A program made the position numbers and the translations under genes. Below the pieces are notes generated by a model, which ran no database searches, was not told where the DNA came from, and worked only from the letters and a program-made list of their open reading frames with translations. A stretch of DNA of 64,000 nucleotides from an uncultured Alphaproteobacteria bacterium (GTDB lineage Bacteria > Pseudomonadota > Alphaproteobacteria > HIMB59 > GCA-002718135), in assembly GCA_902515745.1 (NCBI GenBank), contig CABXWB010000001.1:124001-188000 (forward strand), written 5' to 3'. Below, in pieces: positions 7,937 through 16,910 of this stretch (positions are counted from its first letter, which is position 1; every line of letters begins with the position of its first letter).

Positions 7937-10710
7937 TTAAATATTACAGTATTACACCTGTTACAAACTTCATCATTTATTAACTTTGCCTCATATTTCC
8001 AACATCTTTGACACTTTTCTCCATTTACCTTTGATGCTTTTACAATAACATCAGAAATATCTTCAATAGAGAAACCATTGGATTTTTCGTCAATAACAAA
8101 CAAAGAAAATGATGAGGTAATTGTAATTTCATCAAACATTACTTTCTCAAGTTTTTTATAACTTTCTGCAGAAACAAAAATATCTATGTGTGCTTCAAGA
8201 CTTGAACGAATAGTTTTTTCTTCTCTAATTTTTTCAATAGCTCCAGTGGCAACTTTTCTAATATTTTTAATTATATTCCATTTTTCATTTAATTGATTAT
8301 CTTCATATTCTTTTTTACATTGTAAAAAATCTTGTAGGTGTATACTTTCTCTATTTCCCATTGCTTTCCAAGCTTCTTCAGAAGTAAAGGAAATAGATGG
8401 AGCAAACCATCTTACTAAATGATTAAAAATTATATTTAATAGAGTTCTAGTAGACCTTCTTTTAACCGACTCTTTACTATCACAATATATTGTGTCTTTT
8501 CTAATATCAAAATAAAAAGCTGAAAGATCACTTGAACAAAAGTTCAGTAGTGTAGTAAACATCAAGTGAAAGTTAAATGTTGATACACATTTTTGAACGA
8601 CTTTATCAACTTCACACAACCGATGTAGAAGATATCTTTCTAATTCTGGAAACTCACTCTCATCAATAGCTTCTTCTTTAGTAAAATCACTTAAATTGCC
8701 TATTAAAAAACGAAAGGTATTTCTTATTCTTCTATAAGACTCAGCTTGTGATTGTAGAATAGCATTATCAAGTTTAAGATCATCATAATAATCAGAAGCA
8801 ACGACCCACAATCTTAAAATATCTACTCCATATTTTTTTAATATATCATCTGGAGAAATAACATTACCTAAAGATTTAGACATTTTACGTCCTCTTCCAT
8901 CAACAACAAATCCGTGTGTTAGAACACTTTCATAAGGCGCTTTACCTCTTGTGCCAGAAGACTCTAAAAGAGATGAATGAAACCATCCTCTGTGTTGATC
9001 ACTGCCTTCTAAGTACATTGATGCAGGCCATTTCAAATCTTCTCTTTGTTCTAGGCAAAAAGCATGTGTAGAGCCGCTGTCAAACCATACTTCAACTACA
9101 TCTTTTACCTGTTCATAATCATCAAGTGAATATTCATCTCCTAAAAACCTTTGTGGATCTTCGGTAAACCAAGTATTGCTTCCTTCTTTTTCATATATGT
9201 CTGCTATTCTATTGATAATATTTTCATCTCTTAAAGGTTGACCCGTTTTTTTATTTACAAATAATGGTAAAGGTACACCCCAAACTCTTTGTCTAGATAC
9301 ACACCAATCTGGTCTAGTTTCAATCATTGATCTAAGCCTTGTTTGGCCTTGAGGAGGATAGAAAATAGTTTCATCAATTGATTTAAGAGCAATGTCTCTT
9401 AAATTATTTTTTTCCATAGAAATGAACCATTGTGGAGTATTTCTATAAATAAGAGGTGCTTTAGACCTCCATGAATGTGGGTAGCTATGACGAAGCGTTC
9501 CTTTAAATAATAATTTTGAAAATTCTTCTAATTTATCTGCAATTTTGTGATCTACTTTATAAATATGTTCACCTTCAAAACCAACGGCATTTTGATTATA
9601 TTTACCATCATCTTGAACTGTCTGTATGATATCAACATTATTTTCTATCCCTAAAACATAGTCGTCATCTCCATGTCCAGGAGCTATATGTACAACTCCT
9701 GTACCCTGTTCTAAGTTTACAAAATCCCCATGAAATGGTTTTACTATAAAATCGTATCCCAATTGTTTAAATGGATGTTCACATTCACAAGAAGATAAAT
9801 TATCTCCTTTAAATTTCTTTTTTGTACTAAATTTTTTTATTCCAATTTCACTAGTTACACTTTCTAAAAGTTCTGATGCAAATATTAATTTATCATTTTT
9901 TTTGACTAAACTATTTTCTTCTAATTCTTCAACAACAATAAGTGAATAATCTAATTCTTTACCATAAGCCAGAGCTCTGTTACCTGGGATCGTCCAAGGA
10001 GTTGTTGTCCAAATGACAATATTAGAATCAATTAAATCTTTATCGGTAGAATTTTTAATTAAAAATTTAACATATATAGTGTTGGACGTATGATCTTCAT
10101 ATTCAACTTCAGCGTCAGCTAGAGCTGTCTTTTCTACAACAGACCAGAGAACTGGTTTTGCTCCTTTATATAAACTTTCATCAAGTAAAAATTTTCCAAG
10201 CTCTCGAACAATTTGTGCTTCTGCTTGATTTGACATTGTGAGATATGGATTTTCCCAATCCCCTTCAACACCAAGCCGTCTAAATTCTTTTTTTTGTATC
10301 TCGATCCATTTTTCTGCAAACTCTCTACACTCATTTCTAAATTGAACAGTTGGGACATCATCCTTGTTCTTTCCTTTTTTTCTATATTCTTCTTCTATTT
10401 TCCATTCAATTGGTAAACCGTGACAATCCCATCCAGGAACATAAATAGAGTCTTTACCAGCCATTTGTTGTGTTCGCACAATGACATCTTTTAAAATTTT
10501 ATTAAGAGCTGTTCCCATATGAATATGTCCATTTGCATATGGTGGACCATCATGAAGAACAAATTTTTCTCTACCTTTAGATTTATCTCTTAGCTTTTTA
10601 AAAATATTTTCTTTATCCCACTCCTCTATTATTGTAGGTTCTTTTGAAGGAAGGTTAGCTCTCATTTCAAAAGATGTTTTAGGAAGAAAAATCGTATCTT
10701 TATATTCCAT
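7933..10710 (-). CDS. ileS: isoleucyl-tRNA synthetase
   Basis: IleS charges tRNA-Ile. The class I signature appears as PPYANGHIHMGTALNKI (residues 56-72), so the HIGH box reads HMGT, and GRKMSKSLGN is the KMSKS loop. The CP1 editing domain lies between them (WTTTPWTIPGNRALAYG). The C-terminus carries a zinc site, CQRCW and CNRC. At 925 residues it is of bacterial type and close to family length. The start overlaps the ribF stop as TAATG and the stop overlaps lspA as ATGA, so it sits in a tightly coupled ribF-ileS-lspA operon. Confidence 0.97.
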   Translation of the reverse strand: MEYKDTIFLPKTSFEMRANLPSKEPTIIEEWDKENIFKKLRDKSKGREKFVLHDGPPYANGHIHMGTALNKILKDVIVRTQQMAGKDSIYVPGWDCHGLPIEWKIEEEYRKKGKNKDDVPTVQFRNECREFAEKWIEIQKKEFRRLGVEGDWENPYLTMSNQAEAQIVRELGKFLLDESLYKGAKPVLWSVVEKTALADAEVEYEDHTSNTIYVKFLIKNSTDKDLIDSNIVIWTTTPWTIPGNRALAYGKELDYSLIVVEELEENSLVKKNDKLIFASELLESVTSEIGIKKFSTKKKFKGDNLSSCECEHPFKQLGYDFIVKPFHGDFVNLEQGTGVVHIAPGHGDDDYVLGIENNVDIIQTVQDDGKYNQNAVGFEGEHIYKVDHKIADKLEEFSKLLFKGTLRHSYPHSWRSKAPLIYRNTPQWFISMEKNNLRDIALKSIDETIFYPPQGQTRLRSMIETRPDWCVSRQRVWGVPLPLFVNKKTGQPLRDENIINRIADIYEKEGSNTWFTEDPQRFLGDEYSLDDYEQVKDVVEVWFDSGSTHAFCLEQREDLKWPASMYLEGSDQHRGWFHSSLLESSGTRGKAPYESVLTHGFVVDGRGRKMSKSLGNVISPDDILKKYGVDILRLWVVASDYYDDLKLDNAILQSQAESYRRIRNTFRFLIGNLSDFTKEEAIDESEFPELERYLLHRLCEVDKVVQKCVSTFNFHLMFTTLLNFCSSDLSAFYFDIRKDTIYCDSKESVKRRSTRTLLNIIFNHLVRWFAPSISFTSEEAWKAMGNRESIHLQDFLQCKKEYEDNQLNEKWNIIKNIRKVATGAIEKIREEKTIRSSLEAHIDIFVSAESYKKLEKVMFDEITITSSFSLFVIDEKSNGFSIEDISDVIVKASKVNGEKCQRCWKYEAKLINDEVCNRCNTVIFK

Positions 10711-11639
10711 TACAGTTTATGATATTTTTTAGCTTTATTTATATCTTTATTGATTTGCTTAGTTAATTCTTCAAAATTATTAAATTTTTGTTCAGACCTA
10801 ATAAATGTAAGGAATTCAACAGTCAATTCTTTACCATATATTTCTTCACTAAAATTAAACATATGTGTCTCTAAAAGGAGTTTACTGCCATCGACTGTTG
10901 GTCTTAAACCAAAATTTGAAACACCTTGATATTTTTTGCCTTCTAATAGCACGTCCACACAATAAACACCTCTTTTTGGCAATATGTGTTGATCTGGTAT
11001 CATATTAGCAGTCGGAAAATTGATTTCTCTAGCTCTTTTATCACCCTCAATTATTGTTCCATGCATATGCCAAGACCTGCCTAAAGACTCTGTAACATCT
11101 TCCATATAACCATCTTTTATTTGTGATCGAATTATTGAAGATGAATATTTATCAGATTTATCTGCAAGCATAATAGGATCGATTAAATGAATATTAAAAT
11201 TATTTTTTTCAGCATATTTTTCTAATGTTTTAAAATTACCTTTTCTGTCTTTTCCAAACTTAAAGTCACTACCTATAACTAAGTATTTAATATTTAATTT
11301 ATCAATAAGAATTTTAGTTACAAAATCATCAGCTGATAATATTGATAGATTGTTATCAAAAGAAAAATCTATAAATATGTCTAAACCCAATCTTTCAAGA
11401 AAATTTATTTTATCGCTTTGAGTATAAATATTAAAAGGCTCATTAATTTGATTAAAGTAAACACGAGGATGAGGATTAAAACTCATTATGGAAGATAATA
11501 AATTATTGTTTGATGCAATCTCCTTAATTTTATTTATTATTTCTTGATGCCCTTTATGTATTCCATCAAAATTACCTATTGCGAGACAAAGGTTTAATTT
11601 TTCAAAATCTAATGCTGTATCTAATTTATAAATTTTCAT
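10710..11639 (-). CDS. ribF: bifunctional riboflavin kinase / FAD synthetase
   Basis: RibF phosphorylates riboflavin to FMN and adenylates FMN to FAD. The N-terminal nucleotidyltransferase domain has CLAIGNFDGIHKGHQEII (about residues 18-35) and the SSIIRSQI motif near 167. The C-terminal riboflavin kinase domain begins near GRSWHMHGTIIEG and includes INFPTANM. At 309 residues it is normal. It is the first gene of the ribF-ileS-lspA run. About 40 bases with no obvious terminator separate it from xylA, the edge of the accessory block. Confidence 0.94.
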   Translation of the reverse strand: MKIYKLDTALDFEKLNLCLAIGNFDGIHKGHQEIINKIKEIASNNNLLSSIMSFNPHPRVYFNQINEPFNIYTQSDKINFLERLGLDIFIDFSFDNNLSILSADDFVTKILIDKLNIKYLVIGSDFKFGKDRKGNFKTLEKYAEKNNFNIHLIDPIMLADKSDKYSSSIIRSQIKDGYMEDVTESLGRSWHMHGTIIEGDKRAREINFPTANMIPDQHILPKRGVYCVDVLLEGKKYQGVSNFGLRPTVDGSKLLLETHMFNFSEEIYGKELTVEFLTFIRSEQKFNNFEELTKQINKDINKAKKYHKL

Positions 11640-11681
11640 AATATTTATAAATCAATTAGTATAGAAACTTATGGCTAGTAA

Positions 11682-12995
11682 CTACAAATATTTATTTAAG
11701 ATATTTTCTAGATATTCTTGTCTTCCTGAACGAGGTTCTGGTTCAATATTATCATCGATTACTTTTTTATTTATATCATCTAATGCAGTATCTTTATTAT
11801 GAATAAACTGGCCCAAATTTTTATTCCAGTCTTCATATCTATCTTCAATAAACTTAGGAATAACATTATCATTCATTAATTTTTCAACAGCAATAAGTGT
11901 TTTTGCACAAACATCCATACCCCCAATGTGAGCATGAAATAAATCTTCAGCATCAATAGATTGTCTTCTTATTTTTGCATCAAAGTTCATGCCTCCTTGG
12001 TCTAAACCGCCATTCTTAAAAATAAAATAAAATGACATAATTAAGTCGGCAGGATTATTTGGGAATTGATCCGTATCCCAACCTATTAAAGTATCACCTC
12101 TATTAATATCAATACTTCCTAAGGCACTGTTAGAAGTTGCATAAGCAATTTCATGTTCAAAATTATGACCAGATAAAGTTGCATGATTAACTTCAACATT
12201 TAATTTAATTTCATTTTCTAAACCTGCCTTCCGTAAAAACGCTAAGCAAGTTGCAGAGTCAAAATCATATTGATGTTTAGTTGGTTCATGAGGTTTTGGT
12301 TCCAATAAAATTTGACCTTTAAATCCTATCTTGTGTTTATAATTAACAACTAATTCTAAAAATCTTTGAAGATTAGCTGTTTCCTTAGTCATGTCAGTAT
12401 TAAGAATAGTTTCGTATCCTTCTCTTCCACCCCAAAGAACGTAGTTTTGACCCCCCAATCTCATCGTTGCATCCATACAATCTTTTACTTGTGCAGCTTT
12501 ATATGCAAAAACTTCTGGGTCTGGATTGGTCGAAGCTCCACTCATATATCTTTTATGGGAAAAAGCATTTGCTGTTCCCCACAATAATTTCATTCCTGAG
12601 TCATTAATTTTTTGTTCCATTAAATCTATAATATGAAAGAAATTTTTTTGTGTCTCAGCATAATTTGAACCTTCAGGAGAAATATCTCTATCGTGAAAGC
12701 AGAAAAAAGGTGTTTTTATTTTAGTGAAAAAATCAAATGCAGCATCGAGTTTCATTTCAGCCATTTTCATTTCATCACCTGCTTGCATCCAAGGTCTATC
12801 AAAAGTTTGACCACCAAATGGGTCAAGGCCAGGCCATGTAAATGTGTGCCAGTAACAAGTTGCAAATCTTAAATGTTCTTTCATTGTTTTTCCCAAAACA
12901 ACTTTATCTTCATCATAGAATTTAAATGCTAACGGGTTAGAACTATTTTCTCCTTCATATTTTATTTCAGGAATATTTTTAAAATAATTTGTCAT
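11682..12995 (-). CDS. xylA: xylose isomerase
   Basis: XylA interconverts D-xylose and D-xylulose, and many homologues also act on glucose. At 437 residues it is the class II form. Metal and substrate motifs are all present: CFHDRDISPEG, WGGREGYETILNTD, LEPKPHEPTKHQYDFD, VEVNHATLSGHNFEHE and DTDQFP. It is the last gene of the minus-strand Thu-like operon, 24 bases after the thuA-like stop. No xylulokinase gene lies in the window, so either the kinase is elsewhere or this enzyme isomerises another aldose released by the operon's upstream enzymes. Confidence 0.94.
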   Translation of the reverse strand: MTNYFKNIPEIKYEGENSSNPLAFKFYDEDKVVLGKTMKEHLRFATCYWHTFTWPGLDPFGGQTFDRPWMQAGDEMKMAEMKLDAAFDFFTKIKTPFFCFHDRDISPEGSNYAETQKNFFHIIDLMEQKINDSGMKLLWGTANAFSHKRYMSGASTNPDPEVFAYKAAQVKDCMDATMRLGGQNYVLWGGREGYETILNTDMTKETANLQRFLELVVNYKHKIGFKGQILLEPKPHEPTKHQYDFDSATCLAFLRKAGLENEIKLNVEVNHATLSGHNFEHEIAYATSNSALGSIDINRGDTLIGWDTDQFPNNPADLIMSFYFIFKNGGLDQGGMNFDAKIRRQSIDAEDLFHAHIGGMDVCAKTLIAVEKLMNDNVIPKFIEDRYEDWNKNLGQFIHNKDTALDDINKKVIDDNIEPEPRSGRQEYLENILNKYL

Positions 12996-13019
12996 ATCTT
13001 CTCCCTAAATTATCTTACT

Positions 13020-13733
13020 CTATCTTGATGCCCAAAGCAAACCACGATGATAAATTTTTCTCATTTCAGGATGATTTAATTCATGTGCGAAATGTCCAAG
13101 AGAAGTGTAAAAAATTTTACCTTTTCCAATTTTTCTTTTCCATACAACTGGCATTTCTACACCCTTTATCCATTCAGTTTGATATTGGTCATCTCCAGGC
13201 TTTCCAGGTTCTTGTTCTAATTTCCAAATTTCGTGGCCTTGGAAAGTAGTAGTGGCAAGAACTTCGTTCATTGGATCTACATGCATGTAATACTGTTCAG
13301 AGTGATAATCAAAATCCTCAACACCATCCATTATTGGATCATCTTTTTTAGTTATATTAACTTTATAATCATGAATACCATTAGGATGACTTACCCATTG
13401 ACCACCAGTTAAAAATTGCCAATCAATTGATTGTCTAAAAGCGTCACACATTCCTCCATGATGCCCAGCAAGACCACAACCATTTACAACTGCCTTTACA
13501 ACATTATTTACTTCGTTCTTTTTAATTTCTCCACTAGGTGAGTGATGAAAGGCCATTGTTACTATTGGTATAATTAAATCCATTTCATGAACATAATCTT
13601 GAGCAAATGCAGCAGTTGAATACTCAGATCTTATCTCATAACCATCAGGTTCTAACATTTCAGTTAAAATTTCGTTACATTTTTCTGGTTGGTGTCCAGG
13701 CCATCCCCCATAAACTATTAAAGCTTTTTTCAT
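13020..13733 (-). CDS. ThuA-like protein (trehalose-utilization family)
   Basis: A 237-residue cytoplasmic protein of the ThuA-like superfamily, a class I glutamine-amidotransferase-like fold. It opens with KALIVYGGWPGHQPEKC and contains VVNGCGLAGHHGGMCDAFRQ and YTSLGHFAHELNHPEMRKIYHRGLLWA. In Rhizobium, ThuA works with ThuB (a Gfo/Idh/MocA oxidoreductase) to convert trehalose and related disaccharides to 3-keto forms. Here it lies 11 bases after such an oxidoreductase gene and downstream of a CUT1 transporter, the same relationship. The exact substrate cannot be read from the sequence. Confidence 0.82.
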   Translation of the reverse strand: MKKALIVYGGWPGHQPEKCNEILTEMLEPDGYEIRSEYSTAAFAQDYVHEMDLIIPIVTMAFHHSPSGEIKKNEVNNVVKAVVNGCGLAGHHGGMCDAFRQSIDWQFLTGGQWVSHPNGIHDYKVNITKKDDPIMDGVEDFDYHSEQYYMHVDPMNEVLATTTFQGHEIWKLEQEPGKPGDDQYQTEWIKGVEMPVVWKRKIGKGKIFYTSLGHFAHELNHPEMRKIYHRGLLWASR

Positions 13734-13744
13734 TTACAACTCCC

Positions 13745-14902
13745 TTATTTTAAAAATTTTCCATTCTCTGTATCTAAAAAAGATTGAGGAATGTTTGTTA
13801 TACTTTCTAGATTTACTTTTTCATCAATTTTAGCAGATTTTAGGATTGATTGCATTATCTCCAAAACGTGTAGACTTAGCTCACCACTACATCTATTAAC
13901 TTTATTTTGTTTAATTGAATCAATCATTTCACAAACTCCAATTCCTCTAAAATTAGCAGATGTAGGATCTTCGTTTGCTTTGTCATTTTTTTCTCCACCT
14001 GTTCGATTTGTATTTAATCGTCCTAGATTCATGTCATCAGTTTTAATAGTTTTCCAATCTGATTTCTTTTCATCACAAATTTTAATTTCTCCACCAAACA
14101 TGTTAGGATCAGGGATGTTGATAGCACCTTTTGTTCCAAATAATTCAATATGAGACTTATTATGTTTATAAACATCAAATGAGAAGAAAGAGTCAATTAA
14201 TGCTCCATTCCTAAATTCAATTTGAGAGATCAAAGTTGTTGGGATATCAACCTCTATTTTTTCACCTTTTCTCTCTCCACTCCCAATTTCTCTTTGAGAG
14301 TAAACTGTTCGAGATTGACTATAGACACTTTTGACAGGTCCCAATAAGTTTACTAATGCTGAAAAATAGTATGGCCCCATATCTAAAACCGGACCTCCAC
14401 CATATTTGTAATAAAAGTCTGGGTTTGGATGCCAAATTTCATGGCCCACTACACCCATTGAAATACTACCTAAAACTATTTCCCCTATTGTGCCATCCTC
14501 AATGACTTGCTTTGATTTTTGTATTCCAGCACCTAAGAAAGTATCAGGGGCACTACCTACATATAAATTTTTAGATTTAGCTAAATTTAATAACTCTTTT
14601 CCTTCGTCAAATTCAATGGAGATAGGTTTTTCAGAATAAGAATGCTTACCTGAATTTAAAATTGATTTTGAAACTTCAAAATGTGCATTTGGAATGGTAA
14701 GATTTATTACCAATTGAATATCTTCATTAGACAATAATTCTTCAACGGATAAACTTATTATTCCATATTTTTCAGAATATTTCTTTGATGCTATAGGGTT
14801 TAAATCTGCGCAAGCAATAATTTCAAAGTTATTAAAAAAATTTTTTGCATTGTGGAAGTATATATCTGCTATATTTCCACAACCTATTACACCAACTTTC
14901 AT
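13745..14902 (-). CDS. Gfo/Idh/MocA family oxidoreductase (ThuB/MocA-like)
   Basis: An NAD(P)-dependent sugar or cyclitol dehydrogenase. It has an N-terminal Rossmann fold (VGVIGCGNIADIYF), the family lysine motif as SEKPISIEF near residue 93, and the C-terminal substrate domain with GGPVLDMGPYYFSALVNLLGP. It is clearly a paralogue of the gene at 35621-36772: both share INLTIP.AH.E.SK, APDTFLG.G and GGPV.DMGPY.F..LVNLLGPVK. Its start overlaps the stop of the 60-aa gene by one base (TAATG). With ThuA next door, an oxidation of an imported disaccharide at C3 is plausible but not proven. Confidence 0.88.
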   Translation of the reverse strand: MKVGVIGCGNIADIYFHNAKNFFNNFEIIACADLNPIASKKYSEKYGIISLSVEELLSNEDIQLVINLTIPNAHFEVSKSILNSGKHSYSEKPISIEFDEGKELLNLAKSKNLYVGSAPDTFLGAGIQKSKQVIEDGTIGEIVLGSISMGVVGHEIWHPNPDFYYKYGGGPVLDMGPYYFSALVNLLGPVKSVYSQSRTVYSQREIGSGERKGEKIEVDIPTTLISQIEFRNGALIDSFFSFDVYKHNKSHIELFGTKGAINIPDPNMFGGEIKICDEKKSDWKTIKTDDMNLGRLNTNRTGGEKNDKANEDPTSANFRGIGVCEMIDSIKQNKVNRCSGELSLHVLEIMQSILKSAKIDEKVNLESITNIPQSFLDTENGKFLK

Positions 14903-15084
14903 TATTTTTGTCTATATGATTTTTTATGTAATTCAATTGCTTTTGAATTCACTTTCTTCATTATATTTGTGAGATCAGTATAAAAGTTTTCATTGCTTGA
15001 TACATCTCCTATTTCTGCAGTATCCCATTGTTCAAGTATTCCACAATGATGCCAATCAATCATATAATTTTTTTTAATCTTCAT
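14902..15084 (-). CDS. small conserved-context protein of unknown function (60 aa)
   Basis: I do not recognise this family. The 60-residue product is hydrophilic with no signal peptide or membrane segment. It contains MIDWHHCGILEQWDTAEIGD and ends in a basic helix, HKKSYRQK. The case for it being real is its TAATG one-base overlap with the downstream oxidoreductase and its place inside an operon that otherwise has almost no spare sequence. It could be a truncated remnant of a larger enzyme or a small accessory protein. No clear ribosome-binding site precedes the ATG. Confidence 0.5.
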   Translation of the reverse strand: MKIKKNYMIDWHHCGILEQWDTAEIGDVSSNENFYTDLTNIMKKVNSKAIELHKKSYRQK

Positions 15085-15155
15085 AATGTAAATTGAAAAT
15101 AATATTTTTGATAAATTTAAGACTTATAATTTCAACCTTTATAATATATTCTAAA

Positions 15156-15980
15156 CTATTCTTTAACTGCACCACCTGTTAGGCCCGCTACAATAAATCT
15201 CTGAAGAGCTAAGAAAAAAACTACAGCAGGTATTAAAGTAAGGGAAACAAAAGCTAATATTTTTGGCCAATCTGTAATGTATTCTCCTCTAAAAACCATA
15301 ATTCCAAGTGGCCAAGAATATAAATTTTCATTATTTATCATAATTAATGGTAGTAAATAATTATTCCAACTACCTACAAGATTGATTACGGCCACAGTTG
15401 CAATAATTGGTGTTGAGAGTGGTAAAGTAAATTTAAAGTAAAACTGTGAATATGTGCATCCATCAACGAAAGCAGCATCAAAAAGCTCAGAGGGCATTTG
15501 TCTAAAAAAACCTCTAAATAATATAATAGCAAAAGCCAAACCAAAAGCAATTTGTGGAAGAATAACTGCCCAAACTGACCCTAACAAACCAAGGTCTCTA
15601 ACTCTAAGAAAAAGAGGGAGGATGGCAGTTGCAAACGGGAAGGTTAAACCAAGTATAAAATAATTAAACAAAAATCTACTTCCAACAAACTTCATATGAG
15701 CAAAAACAAATGCTGTCATTGAAGCTAATAAAATTACTAGAAAAGTTGTTCCTGCTGCATATAAAACTGAATTCCAAGTAAATAGCCAAAACTTATTATC
15801 CACTAAAAGACTAGTGTAATTCCCAACAATCCATTCCGTTGGTAGTCCTAGTGAGTTAGTTCTTAAATCACCAATTGTTTTAAATCCTCCAGCAATAGAG
15901 ACGTAAAGAGGAATAAAAATAATTCCTGCTAATAAAAAAAGAAATAAATACATGTAGTAAGATCTAAAATTACTAAACAT
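15156..15980 (-). CDS. sugar ABC transporter permease (CUT1, MalG type)
   Basis: The inner-membrane permease of a carbohydrate ABC importer, with about six membrane segments. The EAA-loop coupling region is visible as ELFDAAFVDGCTYSQFYFKFTLPLS. The C-terminus AGLTGGAVKE is the classic MalG-type ending. The track start at 16031 lies inside the upstream permease gene; the Met of MFSNFRSYY, at 15980, overlaps the upstream stop as TAATG and gives 274 residues, so I use it. It pairs with the MalF-type permease upstream. No ATP-binding subunit is encoded in the operon. Confidence 0.9.
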   Translation of the reverse strand: MFSNFRSYYMYLFLFLLAGIIFIPLYVSIAGGFKTIGDLRTNSLGLPTEWIVGNYTSLLVDNKFWLFTWNSVLYAAGTTFLVILLASMTAFVFAHMKFVGSRFLFNYFILGLTFPFATAILPLFLRVRDLGLLGSVWAVILPQIAFGLAFAIILFRGFFRQMPSELFDAAFVDGCTYSQFYFKFTLPLSTPIIATVAVINLVGSWNNYLLPLIMINNENLYSWPLGIMVFRGEYITDWPKILAFVSLTLIPAVVFFLALQRFIVAGLTGGAVKE

Positions 15981-16864
15981 TAATCTTTCCTCATTAAAGT
16001 TCTTTGATAAGTAATTGCTATTGTGAAACAAATTAGGAAAATAACAACACCTATTGCACTTCCAAATCCAAACTTCATTCTCATGACCCCAAAATAATAT
16101 AAATAAGTAACCATTGAATGTGTTTGGTTAGATGGGCCGCCACCAGTCAAAGGCATAATTATATCAAACAATTGAAGAGCTCCTAAAATAGATAGAAATA
16201 CTGATAACCTTATTGTTGGTAAAATAATTGGAATTTTAATTCTCCACGCTGTAGTAACTGGTCCTGCTCCATCTACCTTTGCTGCCTCTAAAACTTCTTT
16301 AGAAATATTTTGTAGACCAGCAATATATATCATCATATGTATTCCAAAGTATTTCCAAAAAATAACAATATATAAGGCAATCATTGCAGTTTCTTTTTCA
16401 GCAATCATATGAGGTGGATCGGCTCCAAAAAAATTCCAAATTGCTGCAACCATTCCGTAGTTTCCATCATAAATATACGCCCAAATTAATCCTGTAACTA
16501 TTTCTGCGAGAATATATGGAAGAAAAAAAACTGTTCTAAAAAAATTAGCACCTCTTATTTTGTCAGAAATCATTAAAGCGACCAACAAAGCAAAAGGTAA
16601 TTGAATAAATAGAGAAATAGCAATGATGTAAAAGTTATTTTTTAATGAAAGAATAAATGTCTTATTTTTGAAAAGATATTTATAGTTTTTTAAACCAACA
16701 TATTTATTAGGATCTCCATAACCATCCCATCTATAAAAACTATAATATGCTGCTTCAACAATAGGTAATACAACAAAAAGTGTAAAAATTGTTAACGCAG
16801 GAATTATAAATATTACAAGTGTTGAATACTTGCTTAAAAGAGCGTTATACTTGGCAGAATTCAT
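15980..16864 (-). CDS. sugar ABC transporter permease (CUT1, MalF/UgpA type)
   Basis: The partner permease, 294 residues, with a long N-terminal hydrophobic segment (about residues 15-38), then IVEAAYYSFYRWDGYG and the coupling loop EVLEAAKVDGAGPVTTAWRIKIPII. The PLTGGGPSNQTHSMVTYLYYFGV segment near the C-terminus is diagnostic of MalF/UgpA-type sugar permeases. It follows the SBP gene after a strong stem-loop and overlaps the MalG-type gene by one base. It needs an MsmK/UgpC-like ATPase that is not in this window. Confidence 0.9.
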   Translation of the reverse strand: MNSAKYNALLSKYSTLVIFIIPALTIFTLFVVLPIVEAAYYSFYRWDGYGDPNKYVGLKNYKYLFKNKTFILSLKNNFYIIAISLFIQLPFALLVALMISDKIRGANFFRTVFFLPYILAEIVTGLIWAYIYDGNYGMVAAIWNFFGADPPHMIAEKETAMIALYIVIFWKYFGIHMMIYIAGLQNISKEVLEAAKVDGAGPVTTAWRIKIPIILPTIRLSVFLSILGALQLFDIIMPLTGGGPSNQTHSMVTYLYYFGVMRMKFGFGSAIGVVIFLICFTIAITYQRTLMRKD

Positions 16865-16874
16865 ATATTTGTTT

Positions 16875-16902
16875 GAGAAGGCTTTTATAAAAAAGCCTTC
16901 TC
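16875..16902 (-). terminator. stem-loop after the SBP gene (no U-tract)
   Basis: A perfect 12-bp inverted repeat, GAGAAGGCTTTT / AAAAGCCTTCTC, with a 4-base loop. It begins eight bases after the SBP stop and ends ten bases before the permease start codon. No T-run follows on the minus strand, so it is more likely an mRNA 3' stabiliser or processing signal that raises SBP levels over the permeases than a full terminator. Confidence 0.75.
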
Positions 16903-16910
16903 TTTAGATA

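Noticed and set aside
12989-13249. 86-aa plus-strand ORF antisense to the thuA-like gene
   Set aside because: It lies entirely opposite a well-supported gene and has no family features.
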